Part shown: piece by piece, positions 47,601 to 58,938 of the stretch | How the letters are laid out: each line of letters opens with the position of its first letter | How positions within the stretch are numbered: the first letter of the stretch is position 1 | Assembly (NCBI GenBank): GCA_024663395.1 | Contig: JANFAH010000086.1 | Span: 124,001 to 188,000 of the forward strand | Origin: Pisolithus tinctorius | Taxonomy: Eukaryota > Basidiomycota > Agaricomycetes > Boletales > Pisolithaceae | Reading direction: 5' to 3' | DNA: 64,000 bases | Made by a program: the position numbers and the translations under genes | The notes under the pieces: model-generated | Seen by the model: the letters and a program-made list of their open reading frames with translations, nothing else | Told to the model about the DNA's origin: nothing | Database searches by the model: none

Positions 47601-49298
47601 TTCTCCTCTCCCGCCTCATGTTTGAAGTCTCTGCCGATCCATCCAATGCAGATATTATTAACACTTACGGCGCACTTGTACTGGGCATCGCAGCGTTGGA
47701 CGGGCTGCTCCTCGGTTCTAAATACGTTCTCATGGAAAGATCGGCGATTCGATGGATCAGTGCTCTCCGCAACAAAGCCTACGCACGCGTTCTTTCGCAA
47801 GATAAATACTGGTTCGATGAACCCTCCCACTCGCCTTCTGCGCTCTCCCAAACTCTCATCAAAGATGCCGACGACGCACGCGCTCTCGTCTCTGTCGTAC
47901 TGGGGCAGTGTCTCGTCGTACTGGCGATGATGGGGCTTGGATTGATATGGGCAATGGTATGGGGATGGCAGTTGACACTTGTTGGTGTTGCCATTGGACC
48001 AGTTTTCGTTTGCGTCATGGGCATTCAGACGGGGTTGGTGGCTAGATGCGAATTGCGGAATAAGAGGGCGAGAGAGCAGATTGCGAAGGTTTATTATGAG
48101 GTATGATGCTTTTCGCCCGATTCTATATTTCGCGTACTGACATTATCGCATCGCACAGTCGATCATCAACGTCCGCAGCATTCGCGCCATGTCTCTCGAA
48201 CCTGTTCTACAAGCCCAATTCGACAAAGCCGCGTCGACATGTCTCACTACCGGTATCCGTGGGGCCTTTGTCGAAGGCTGCACGTACGGCGTAGCATCCG
48301 CGTTGATCTACCTCGCTGAAGCGCTCCTCTTCTACGTCGGCGCTGTCCTCATCGCTCGTGGAACGTACACATACTTGCAGATGGTCCAAGTTCTCAACTT
48401 GGTTGTCTTTACGGTCACCATCGGATCCCAGCTTATGGCGTTCACGCAGAGAATTGCCAAGTCTGTACTGGCCACGACGGATCTGCATGCACTTGCCCAG
48501 CTGCGATCTGACAAGACGAGCGAGGCACGCGGAATCCTAAGGCTCCAGAACCTCGGTGGTGATCTCGTCCTCAAAGACGTCGAATTCACATACCCTGATC
48601 AAGTGGACGAACCCGTACTGAAAGGATTGTCGATGACAGTCAGACGGGGTGAATGTGTTGCTTTGGTCGGTACGTCGGGATGTGGCAAGTCGACGGTCGC
48701 AGCGCTTCTTCAGAGATTATACGAACCGACATCGGGATCGATTTCGCTTGGCAATGTCCAACTGTGCAATACGGACGTACACCATCTGCGCGAACACGTG
48801 GCTGTGGTCAGTCAACAGCCCCACCTGTTCGACGCGAGCGTCAAGGAGAATATTGCGTATGGGCGTGCATCGTCGATGACTGATGCAGAAGTCGAGCGCG
48901 CTGCTCGTGCTGCGAACATCCACGAATTCGTGATGAGCTTGCCTCAAGGGTACGACACTTCCGTGGGCGAAGACGGATCGCATCTTTCAGGTGGGCAAGC
49001 CCAGCGGATCCAGATCGCGCGTGCGTTGGCACGGCCGTCCAAAGTCCTCGTCCTGGACGAATGTACGTCCGCTCTGGATGGGACGAATCAAGCTGCTGTA
49101 CTCGAGACCCTCAAGAGCGCGAAACAGGGCAGGACGACGGTCATGATTACCCATCAGGTGCCAGTTATGAAGATGTGCGATCGGATTGTGGTGTTGCAGG
49201 ATGGTGTGGTCGTCGAGGAGGGTACCTGGGACGAACTCGTTAATCGCAGGGGACCGTTCGCGAAGTTGGCCAGTGGTGGGGAGTGGGCTGGGGAGTAA
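44664..49298 (+). CDS. full-size ABCB transporter, Ste6-like
   Basis: Two transmembrane domains and two ATPase domains in TMD-NBD-TMD-NBD order. TMD1 starts after a short polar tail (LKILFSFLTPRRKLVLLTPA). NBD1: Walker A GPSGCGKST, signature LSGGMRQRLALARA, Walker B continuing over the intron at about 46562-46618 into DESTSALDP, H-loop TVIITHD. A roughly 240-residue charged linker precedes TMD2 (PSKPLLFAGLLACLLSGAMT). NBD2: GTSGCGKST, SQQPHLFD, LSGGQAQRIQIARALARP, VLVLDECTSALD, MITHQ. Other introns are near 45221-45282 and 48102-48159. Both sites look catalytically complete. The closest family I recognise is the Ste6 group, which exports farnesylated mating pheromone in fungi; general drug or metabolite export is the alternative. 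Stop TAA at 49296-49298. Confidence 0.88.
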
Positions 49299-49795
49299 AG
49301 GCTCCCTTCCTTCCCCTCCATTTCAAAACATTTCTTTCTTTCTTTTTTTTTTTCATTTTGGATGAAACTGCGGTTTATACCAATATTTTCGACCTTTCTG
49401 ATTTACACCCTTTTTTTTGCACCTACACATTGACATTACGTGACTAACCACATCGACATGACTACGCATTCTGTAGTACTAAGCACGCTCATTTGTATAT
49501 CTAACTAACATGGATTACTCAGTAGGAGTTTTGGCAAATAGAAATGAATTGCGCAATAACCTCGTGGCGTGTGGCAAACGTTCGTTAATCTTCAAGAGCT
49601 CTAGCATCGGCCGCGACACAAGCAACGTGCCCTCAAAAGATCTACGAGAATTTTACGATCTAACCGTGTCAAAGTTCAGTACATATGAGGTACTACACAA
49701 TGGTTACTGACGAAGAGTCTGAACAACGTATCCAAAACACTCGAGTAAGGCCTTCCGCTCCCAAACACAGAACACTACCACTTTCCCGTCAATGC
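49299..49795. other. intergenic, poly-T tracts
   Basis: T-rich runs near 49330-49350 and 49410-49420 follow the transporter stop and suit a 3' untranslated region. No gene seen. Confidence 0.45.
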
Positions 49796-50785
49796 TCAGA
49801 TACTCGCCTCATCTTTGCGGACCTGATCCCAGTTTGGTCCCACATCGAACATCCATGGCAGGTAGAGAAATGCATCCTTCCTGTACCTATAGTACCGCGA
49901 CTTTAAGTCTTCGACGCAGGCTTTGCAGAACCTACGATTCCAATCAGGATCCCATGCAACCAAGGGGTCGGTAGAAGGGGACGTTGCGGAACACCGTGAG
50001 CGGCATAGCAGACAGGTGGTATTCTCCAAGAAGCAGTAGTCGTCCGATCTCGGAAAGATCCTGTGACTTGAGCTTGGGAATGCACGTTTGGCGAGTTCTG
50101 GGCGCCTATCTCTGGCAATCATACACGCTCTTTGATTGACAGGAGAGAGCGAGTAGTGGACTCCGTTCCACTCATACCCGTCCAAAAGCTTCTCAATTTC
50201 TGTCGAGAAGGCACAAGCATAGAGTGCCATGGGAAGGACTGTGAGCAAGCCAACTTCGCGAATTATATTGAGTAGCTGGAAATCCAGGGGGTCACGTTCG
50301 GTGATTAGGGTTCCTTCGAAGCGTACTGGGCCGGAATTCGGAAGCAATTCCGAAGGGTAGCATTCCTTCACTCTGCTAGACACACAGTCGAAGAGCAGTT
50401 TAATTTCGTACTTCTTGCCCAGGCGGAGCAGAGCGGTCGCAACGCTCATAGGCATTGACTGAGAGGAAGCAATGTACCTGGATCGACCTTAGATTATAGA
50501 TTGACAGCAGAGAGGTGCAATCACGCACTCGCCATGAAATAGCGCTCTGAGGACATGTCGAACGTCACTGGCGGAATCCTGAAGGTGAACGACAGCGCAT
50601 CCTTCAATCGTTTCCTCTTGATCGGCAGGTTGTGGACATTCAAACATGTCTTTGAAGATTGGTGAATGCACCGACAACGTTCCCCGGTAAACCTTGAAGG
50701 ATTTCCCTCCTGCTATAAGGACGATGTTTCCATCGTCAAACCAGGGATCGAGATGCTCTTTTGAGACCGTTGTTTCGTGAGCCAT
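49796..50785 (-). CDS. BTB/POZ domain protein
   Basis: Start at 50785: MAHETTVSKEHLDPWFDDGN, then the BTB core IVLIAGGKSFKVYRGTLSVH, SPIFKDMFECPQPAD and HVLRALFHGE. One intron lies near 50523-50478. The second exon continues as MSVATALLRLGKKYEIKLLF, a BACK-like helical part, and a C-terminal region with Cys pairs (CLLCRSRC and RFCKACVEDLKSRY) that could bind a metal. This arrangement is typical of the large agaricomycete BTB expansions. A role as a cullin-3 adaptor is possible; no partner is indicated. Confidence 0.85.
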
Positions 50786-51151
50786 TCTGGAGAACTAGAT
50801 GATAGCGTGGGGTCGAAGGCTGCTTGCTCGTCACCCCAGCGTCGCGAGTACTATACGTATGACGGAATTAGGGTTTTGGGTCAAGCCTCGTGTTCATTTC
50901 CCAAATGCGTCGCTGCATCAGTGATTTGGCGCTTGGCGGTAGGGAGATGTTAGCCATGGAACGAACGTACCAACTGTCACCCTGAGCGAGTTAACAACAC
51001 TTCAGTGCATAGTTGCAAGCGGTTTATTGCTTACATAACCCCGACGTCTGCAACGAAGACTTGGCGACAGAACGCACTACAAACGCTCATTGCGTGAAAT
51101 GGACATAGTGTAGCATATAAGTACTTGAAGTAGAAAAGGTTGAAAAAAGAT
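50786..51151. other. intergenic between BTB gene and tRNA
   Basis: No gene seen; it holds the BTB gene promoter on its left side. Confidence 0.45.
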
Positions 51152-51232
51152 GGGCCTTGCTGGGAATCGAACCCAGGCCACTTGCAATTGAGAAGACCCA
51201 AAGCAAGTATCGTACCTCTAGACTACAAGGCC
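51152..51232 (-). tRNA. tRNA-Pro (anticodon UGG) with a 10-base intron
   Basis: On the minus strand the acceptor stem GGCCTTG pairs with CAAGGCC. The D arm is GTCTAGAGGTACGA, the anticodon stem CTTGC/GCAAG, and the loop TTTGGGT with TGG at 51200-51198. The T arm is CTGGGTTCGATTCCCAG with the B-box GGTTCGATTCC. Ten extra bases (51196-51187) sit one base after the anticodon, the canonical place of nuclear tRNA introns. The discriminator base is C. Confidence 0.93.
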
Positions 51233-51487
51233 TTGTTACGAAGGCGTTGATGCTACTATACGAGGGTCCTACCACTGGTCAATGCCTCCAGCCATAGCTT
51301 ACGGTCGACTCGACATTTACTTTCTGTACGACCTGCGACATCGGACGCGGCTGACTCTCGCGTTGTACCGTCTGCTCGATATTTCTCCGCTTCCCTCCTC
51401 TCACAGGTCTTATCATCATCTTGGATTCGCTTGTTGCTTTGTTCCAATCTCTACTTGCTTGCGTCATCTTACGCTATATCGTCAGCG

Positions 51488-52129
51488 ATGTACGGCACAT
51501 TCCCGTTCGAGAACATCGAATTGTCGCCGTGTTTTTCACCTGCTATATGCTTCTTTAACGTCGATGAACGTCGTGCTGTTTCGGATTTCGATGAGGTACC
51601 TGCGCTGGATTTCGATGATGTACTGTTGTACCCAGACGACGACGAAATCAACGAGGAAACTAAAGAGAAGAGGGAGGAAGCGCAAAGGATTGGTCTTGGA
51701 CTACTGTTTGATGAGGTCTCGCCGACGTATGCTTGCTCGCATGGAGGGAACGCGGAGAATATCAATATCTTCGGTGCGTTACCCAGGGAAGGCGTGGTCG
51801 AGGGAACGAACCTGCCTAGGCAGTGCGGGATAAATACACGCGGTGTTTGGTCGGCGAATCCACAAACCCCCTTGAAACGAGGTGGAAAGACGCAGGACGG
51901 CCCACAAACCCCATCACGCACGGTTAGTACTTGGTGGTATAGCCGGCCATATACTATGACGGGGATCAATTCGGATGGATCCATGCGCCCACCACGGGGA
52001 GGAGTTCCGCCCGAGCTTGCGAGAGAGATTACGAGGGACAATATGGTAGAAGTGGGGAGGGAGAGGGAGAGGGAGAGAAAGAGGAAGGGTGAGGACGGGC
52101 ATGCGGCGAGGAAGAGGATGCGGTACTGA
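51488..52129 (+). CDS. hypothetical protein, 213 residues
   Basis: An unbroken frame from ATG 51488 to TGA 52129. I recognise no family. The N-terminal half is acidic (DFDDVLLYPDDDEINEETKE), the middle has short QTP repeats, and the C-terminus is strongly charged (alternating Arg/Glu, then KKR-type basic residues) like a nuclear localisation signal. A minus-strand frame of similar length overlaps it; the plus frame is preferred because its codon pattern looks more like neighbouring genes. Confidence 0.5.
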   Translation: MYGTFPFENIELSPCFSPAICFFNVDERRAVSDFDEVPALDFDDVLLYPDDDEINEETKEKREEAQRIGLGLLFDEVSPTYACSHGGNAENINIFGALPREGVVEGTNLPRQCGINTRGVWSANPQTPLKRGGKTQDGPQTPSRTVSTWWYSRPYTMTGINSDGSMRPPRGGVPPELAREITRDNMVEVGRERERERKRKGEDGHAARKRMRY

Positions 52130-52268
52130 TGGACATGTATTAGTCAGCAAGGGTGTCCGTGGGAAAGGTGTATTGCCGTGTCGTTCGCTCGCTTCTGCTC
52201 TCTCTCAGCATTACTAGTAGCACACTCGTCGCCTGATTGGCTGTCTGTCTCTGTCTCTCTCTCTTTTC

Positions 52269-55200
52269 ATGGCGAGGCCGACGTCCGTCGCGATGAGTCT
52301 GCAGCAGCTCGAGGGTGTCGCCGACCTCTCGTCGCTGTCGCCTATCACAGACGACGCTGTCGTCGCTTGTCTCCGCGAACGCTTCATGGCGGACACCATC
52401 TACACCGCACTCGGCCCACCTGCGCTCGTCGTCCTCAACCCACACAAGTACGTCTCCTCGAACGCCGACTCCGTACTCCACAAGTATGCCGCGGAGTACC
52501 GCGACACTTCTCCGGGGAAATCCCGTCTGCCTCCCCACATCTTCCAGCTCGCCAACAATGCTTACTACCACATGCGGCGCACCGCACAGGATCAGTCCAT
52601 TCTTTTTAGGTGTGTCTCTCCCCCCTGCCTTTGCTGATCACTTGCTTATCCAAATCTAGCGGCGAAACTGCAAGCGGCAAGTCCGAAAATAGACGTCTCG
52701 CCATAAAAACCCTTCTCGAACTCTCCGTCTCAAATCCCGGAAAGAAAGGCGCAAAACTCGTACATCAAGTCCCAGCTGCCGAGTTCGTCATCGAATCCTT
52801 TGGAAACGCCCGTACCCTCTTCAATCCGAACGCTTCCCGCTTCGGGAAGTACACAGAGCTGCAGTTCACCGACAGAGGTCGCCTCTGTGGCATAAAGACC
52901 CTCGACTACTATCTGGAAAGAAACAGGGTCGCCTCCATTCCTTCGGGCGAACGTAACTTCCACATCTTCTACTACCTCGTTGCCGGCGCCTCTCTGGAGG
53001 AGAGGCAACACCTTCATCTCCAAGAAAAGGTACATTACCGGTATCTCGGTCAGCGCAGCGCAGGTGCTCGTCCCAACGCAGTTAGGGACGACGACGCACA
53101 CCGTTTCGAACAACTCAAAGTCGCCCTCAAGACCATCGGTCTTTCCAAACGGCATGTCGCACAGACCTGCCAACTCATCGCCGCCATCCTCCATCTCGGC
53201 AATCTCGAATTTACAATCGACCGTGCTAGAGACGTCGACGCTGCCGTCGTCCGCAACGTAGATACCCTCGCCCTCGTAGCAGAGTTTCTCGGCGTGCAAC
53301 CCTCGGCACTTGAGAACGCCTTATCATACAAGACCAAGCTGGTCAAGAAGGAACTCTGCACCGTCTTCCTCGACCCCGACGGAGCATCTGATAACAGGGA
53401 CGACCTCGCCAAAACCCTTTATTCCCTGCTTTTCGCATGGCTCAACGAGCATGTCAACCAACGTCTCTGCAGAGACGACTTCGATACTTTTATCGGTTTA
53501 TTCGATCTCCCCGGTCCACAGAACATGACGGGCAGATCCAACTCGCTGGACCAATTCTGCATCAACTTCGCCAACGAACGACTCCACCATTTCATTCAAC
53601 AACGGCTGTTTGAGTCCCACGTCGACGAATACCAATCAGAAGGCATATCTAAATATGTCCCCCCCATTTCTTACTTCGACAACTCCGAATGCGTCCGACT
53701 CTTCCAGAACAAGCCCGGTGGCCTTATTCACATCATGGACGATCAAGCTCGCCGATCCCACAAGAAGACGGATCATACCATGGTCGACGCCTTCGCCAAG
53801 CGATGGGGCAACCATTCCTCCTTTAAACTAGGAAGTGGCTTGGATAGGTCTGGTTTCCCTACGTTCACCGTTTGCCATTTCAATGGCCCGGTGACATACT
53901 CCTCAGAGGCGTTTTTAGAGCGCAACCTCGATGCTCTTAACCCCGATTTTGTGGCTCTTCTTCGCGGCACGGCGGCCGGCGCTGGCCTCGGGGATGGTGC
54001 TGAAGGCGCGGGGTCCATCAATCCCTTCGTCAAAGGTCTCTTCTCGGGGAAAGCCATTGCCACGCAGGCCCATCCTAAGAGCGAGGACATGATTGTTGCG
54101 GCCCAACAACCCGTCAAACCCATGCGTGCTCCTTCCACCCGACGCAAAAATACTGTTCGTCGTATGCCCCGTGACAATGCTGCCACTGGCACGACTCCTC
54201 CCATCGTCGAAGAAGAACGTGAGGACGAGGACGTCACTACTTCCCAGAACACAGGTACTCCGTGCGTCGCAGGTGAGTTCCGCGCCGCCCTCGACACACT
54301 CTTCGAGACGTTGGGGGACACACACAATTGGTTTGTGTTCTGTATCAACCCGAACGACTCCCAACTTCCGAATCAGCTCGAGGGACGGTCGGTCAAAGGG
54401 CAGGTACGCAGCTCAGGGTTGGTCGAGGTTGCGAAGAGGAATGCGTGTGTGTTTGAGGTCGGTATGGCTCCGGACGAGTTTTGTCAGAGGTATAGGGATC
54501 CGATGGGCAAGGTACTTCTTGGTGACGGAAATGAGACGCCAGCAGAACGCATTGAGAGGATGCGGGTGGCTTTGGGTCTTGGAGAGACTGATGTGGTTTT
54601 AGGACAACACAAGGTGAGAGTCTCCCACTTGGGTGTCAGAGGCAAGCTCAATATACACGCTCGCAGGTCTTCCTTTCACAAGCCGCTTTCCACGCGCTTG
54701 AAGACTATCTACGCGCAGCCGACGTCGAAGAACAGAAGCGCAACCGGATGCGCGAAGCAGAAGTAGAGGCTGGTCTCGATGCCCGATCTGGCGGCGATCC
54801 CTATGCCCCATACCTGACCCCGTCCGCGGTCGGAGCCGATGAATCTGCCTACGCGAATGCGTACGGTGATCAGGCTCCACTCGTTGGTCGAGGCTCGTCT
54901 TTCCATCGGGAATACGACGAAGAGTACGACGAAGCCAAGACGGTACAAAGCGACGAGTTCGATGGGAGGAGTCGACTGACAAGTGATCGCGACGATTCAA
55001 ATTCGAATTATGGCACCGAGTCGTACGCGCCCTCTCGCAACATGTTCCACAATGCGGACAAGGAGGGATTGATGCCGAAGGAGACGCTGCCGGGGGAAAT
55101 CTTAGAGGGCGAAACCACCGAAATCGTCAAGGAGTCGTCTGCGCGGAGACGATGGGTAATGCTTTGCTGGATGTTAACCTGGTGGATTCCTTCTCCGTTC

Positions 55201-58200
55201 TTGAAGTGGTTCGGACGCATGAAACGCGAGGACGTGCGGCAAGCGTGGAGAGAAAAGTTGGCCTTGAACATGGTCATCTGGCTAATATGTGCCTGTGCCG
55301 TATTTGTCATTGCCGTGCTGGGGTTGGTCATCTGTCCTACGCAGCATGTGTTCAGCACGTCGGAACTGGCGTCGCATTCGTATCAAAACAATCCAAATAA
55401 CGTCTATACGTCAATTCGGGGAGAGGTCTTTGACTTGACCGCCGTGGCGGCGACGCATCAGCGTGTCGTCAGCGTGGTGTCGACGAAGTCTGTCCTCCAG
55501 TATGGTGGCATGGCTTCAGATGCAATTTTCCCTGTGCAGGTACGTGAGGTCATGTATCATAGTGTGATCTCCTCTGACATAAAGACATAGGTGAGCGCGC
55601 TATGTAACGGCGTCTCAGGTTCTGTAAGCCCCTGGGTGACGCTCGACTCCGCCAACAACACCGATCCCAATGCTCAGTACCACGACTTCCGTGCTTTTAC
55701 CAATGACTCTCGCCCGGACTGGTATTTCGAGAGCATGACGATCATGCGGTGGAACAATCGCGTTGGGTACGTCGGGTACACGCCTTCAGAGATTAAGGAT
55801 ATGGCCAATAGCGGATCGTCGGTTGGCATCCTCGATGGGTTGATCTATGATTTAACCACGTATCTCAATTATCCGCCTGCTGTCGTTACGCCTACCGGTA
55901 CCCAAGCGGGCGGAAGCGTCGACACACAATTCATGAGTTCCACGATCGTCGATCTGTTTAAGATCAACTCCGGGCAGGATTTTACGAAGCAGTTTAATGA
56001 TGGTCTTGGACTTGATTCTGCAACGCTCGAAAGCCAGAAGACGTGTCTTCGCAATTTATTCTTGATCGGTGCGGTCGACAATCGAAATTCGCCTCAGTGT
56101 CTGTTCTCGCAATATATCTTGCTCGTTCTTTCGGTTCTCATGGTCTCCATCATCGGGTTCAAATTCATCGCGTCGATCAATTTCGGGGCTGTTCGTGCAC
56201 CCGAGGACCATGACAAGTTCGTGATTTGCCAAGTCCCGTGTTACACTGAAGGCGAGGCGTCACTTCGGCGTACGATCAATTCATTGGCCGTGCTCAAGTA
56301 TGACGATAAGCGCAAACTGATCCTCATTGTGTGCGACGGGAACATCGTCGGATCTGGCAACGATCGCCCGACACCACGCATCGTGCTTGATATTCTGGGT
56401 GCTGACCCGAACTTGGACCCTGAGCCACTCAGTTTTGTATCGATCGGCGAGGGCGCCCGACAGCACAATATGGCCAAAGTGTACTCGGGTCTGTACGAGT
56501 GTGCTGGACACGTCGTGCCTTACCTTGTGGTCGTCAAGGTCGGGAAGCCGACAGAGAGGTCACGTCCCGGAAATCGTGGTAAGCGTGATTCACAGATGGT
56601 GGTCATGCATTTCTTGAACAAGGTACGTTGATTCACGTTTACGCGAGTTTGTGGGCGCCGACAGCGGGTTTTTAGGTGCATTACAATACGCCAATGAATC
56701 CCCTGGAGCTCGAGATGTATCACCAGATCAAGAACGTCATCGGCGTCAACCCGACATTTTACGAGTATCTATTTACCGTCGATGCAGATACGACTGCAGA
56801 GCCGTACGCGCTTAACCGCCTCATTTCTGCGTAAGTCATGTCGTACTGCTTGGTAGGGGAATCGAGGAAACTAACCGGCCATAGGATGATTCACGACAAG
56901 AAAGTCCTTGGCGTGTGCGGTGAAACATCCCTTGCTAATGCCAAACAGTCGATTGTGACCATGATGCAGGTGCGTATAGTCCCTGCGATGTCTTTGTTTG
57001 GTGCGGGGGCTGAGGCCGGTTCGTTAGGTGTACGAGTACTTCATCTCCCATCACATGGCCAAGGCGTTCGAGAGTCTGTTCGGCTCGGTCACTTGCTTGC
57101 CCGGTTGTTTCACCTTGTTCCGTCTGCGCACGCCAGACACGCACAAGCCCCTGCTCGTCTCCAATCAAATTACCCAAGATTATTCCCAGAACCGTGTCGA
57201 TACCCTACACATGAAGAACTTGCTACATCTCGGAGAAGATCGTTATTTGACAACCCTATTGCTCAAACACTTCCCGATGTACAAGACGCAATTTATCAGG
57301 GACGCTCATGCCGAGACGGTCGCTCCAGACGATTGGAAGGTTCTGCTCTCACAACGTCGTCGTTGGATCAACTCGACCATCCATAATCTTGGTGAACTCA
57401 TGTTCCTGGATCAGCTTTGTGGTTTCTGTTGCTTCTCCATGCGTTTCATTGTCATGATGGATCTCGTATCGACGCTGATTCAGCCCGTCACCGTGGCATA
57501 TGTAGGTTGATTCATTGTCTTTGGAGGGTGATGATGCTGATACGATTACAGATCGTCTACTTGATCGTGTCGGTCGTTTACGAGCACAATACCATCCCCT
57601 TCATCTCCCTTGTCATGATTGCCGCCGTGTACGGCTTGCAAGCCTTGGTGTTCGTTCTGCGTCGCAAGTGGGACATGGTTGGATGGATGGTCTTCTATAT
57701 CTTGGCCATCCCGATTTTCTCATTCATGCTTCCAATCTACTCATTTTGGCGTATGGACGATTTCTCATGGGGTGCCACGCGTGTCGTGCTGGGAGAATCT
57801 GGCAAGAAGATCATCGTTCACGTGAGTGGCTTGATCTTGAATGCATTATGTCGCTGATCACTGTTATTGTGCGTTAGGATGAAGGCAAGTTTGATCCTCG
57901 CTCCATTCCCCTCAAGACATGGAACGACTATGTGCGTCGTCTCGCCCTTCATTTTGACAATAAAGGATTGACACCTTCCAGGAAAATGAGTTGTGGGACC
58001 GAGAATCCAATCACAGCATCGGCTCTTGGGTACCTCCCACCCAATTCCGCAAGGAAGGATACGCAGAGTCTCGTACTGCATCCCTGTACGGTCACGAAAC
58101 CTTCTACGAGCCTCGTAGCCAATCACCCGCTCCCTCGCAGTTTGGCGTACTCCCAGCTGGTATGCAATCTGGTCGCAATACTCCTCTGTCGATGGCGATG

Positions 58201-58504
58201 TCGCATATGCGCCCTATGAGCGAAGTCGGAATGCTACCTCAACAGACGTTCTCAAGACCCCCCACAACTTATTTGGACATGTCAATACCAATGACGCAGG
58301 AGATGGACTTTGGACCTGTGGCGCCAAGCGATGTTGACCTGGAGCGTGCTGTTCAGAATATTTTTACGCACTGCAGACCTGAACACCGTCACGAAACGCG
58401 AGGTTCGACGCCAATTGGAGGAGCAGTTTGGGACGGATTTAACGGCACGTAAAGCAATGATCAATGCCGCCATCGATCGGACCCTGCTCGAGAGCCAATC
58501 GTGA
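52269..58504 (+). CDS. chitin synthase with myosin motor-like domain (class V/VII type)
   Basis: Makes cell-wall chitin at growing tips; the motor-like head tethers or moves the enzyme. Start ATG 52269. Head domain: [18 protein letters not shown]-loop [13 protein letters not shown] after an intron near 52612-52659, [13 protein letters not shown] (switch I region), and [11 protein letters not shown]. After the intron near 54614-54666 come a charged linker and a first membrane pair ([27 protein letters not shown]). A cytochrome-b5-like part ([20 protein letters not shown]) leads to [20 protein letters not shown]. Catalytic region: [55 protein letters not shown], then helices. The C-terminal DEK-type domain ([18 protein letters not shown]) is in a different frame from the preceding exon: a T run at 58361-58365 seems one base too long. 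The end at 58504 assumes that frame change; otherwise the protein ends at 58452 without DEK. Confidence 0.9.
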
Positions 58505-58938
58505 TGACATTAAATCACCTGAATATTTTTGCAATAATGGACTACGTGGACTGGATTATTTAGCTTGTTTGTGAACAGTCCGTACATGTCCATGATCCCT
58601 CTGACTCACCCCATCATCGCCGACCTTATACGCCGCTTTTACTGGCTGCTGATCGTTTTCTACAGTCTCTCGTTTTTCCCCCTCCTTAGCATATTGACAT
58701 TCTCGTTGAACGCTTTTCTTTCTCTCATTAGTGATATTCTCTCTACTCTCGTTCTCGTTCTTTTACCATCGGACTTGCATTTACATCTCATGTGTTCTAC
58801 CTACAAGGATTGAATAAATTAGAACTCGAGCCTATTCCATGCTATCCAACTAGAAATGTGGCTGTGCCAAGATGATGGCCAGCTGAGAGGCTACAAGTGC
58901 AAAACCATTGTCGACAAAACCACTTCCCAAAGGTCAAC
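58505..58938. other. intergenic between chitin synthase and CCT3
   Basis: No supported gene. A short hydrophobic frame (58565-58813) is preceded by no promoter and matches nothing. Holds the 3' end of the first gene and promoter of the next. Confidence 0.45.

Noticed and set aside
51469..52041. 190-codon minus-strand frame opposite the hypothetical protein
   Set aside because: Ser-rich mirror of the plus-strand acidic/charged coding sequence; looks like an antisense shadow.
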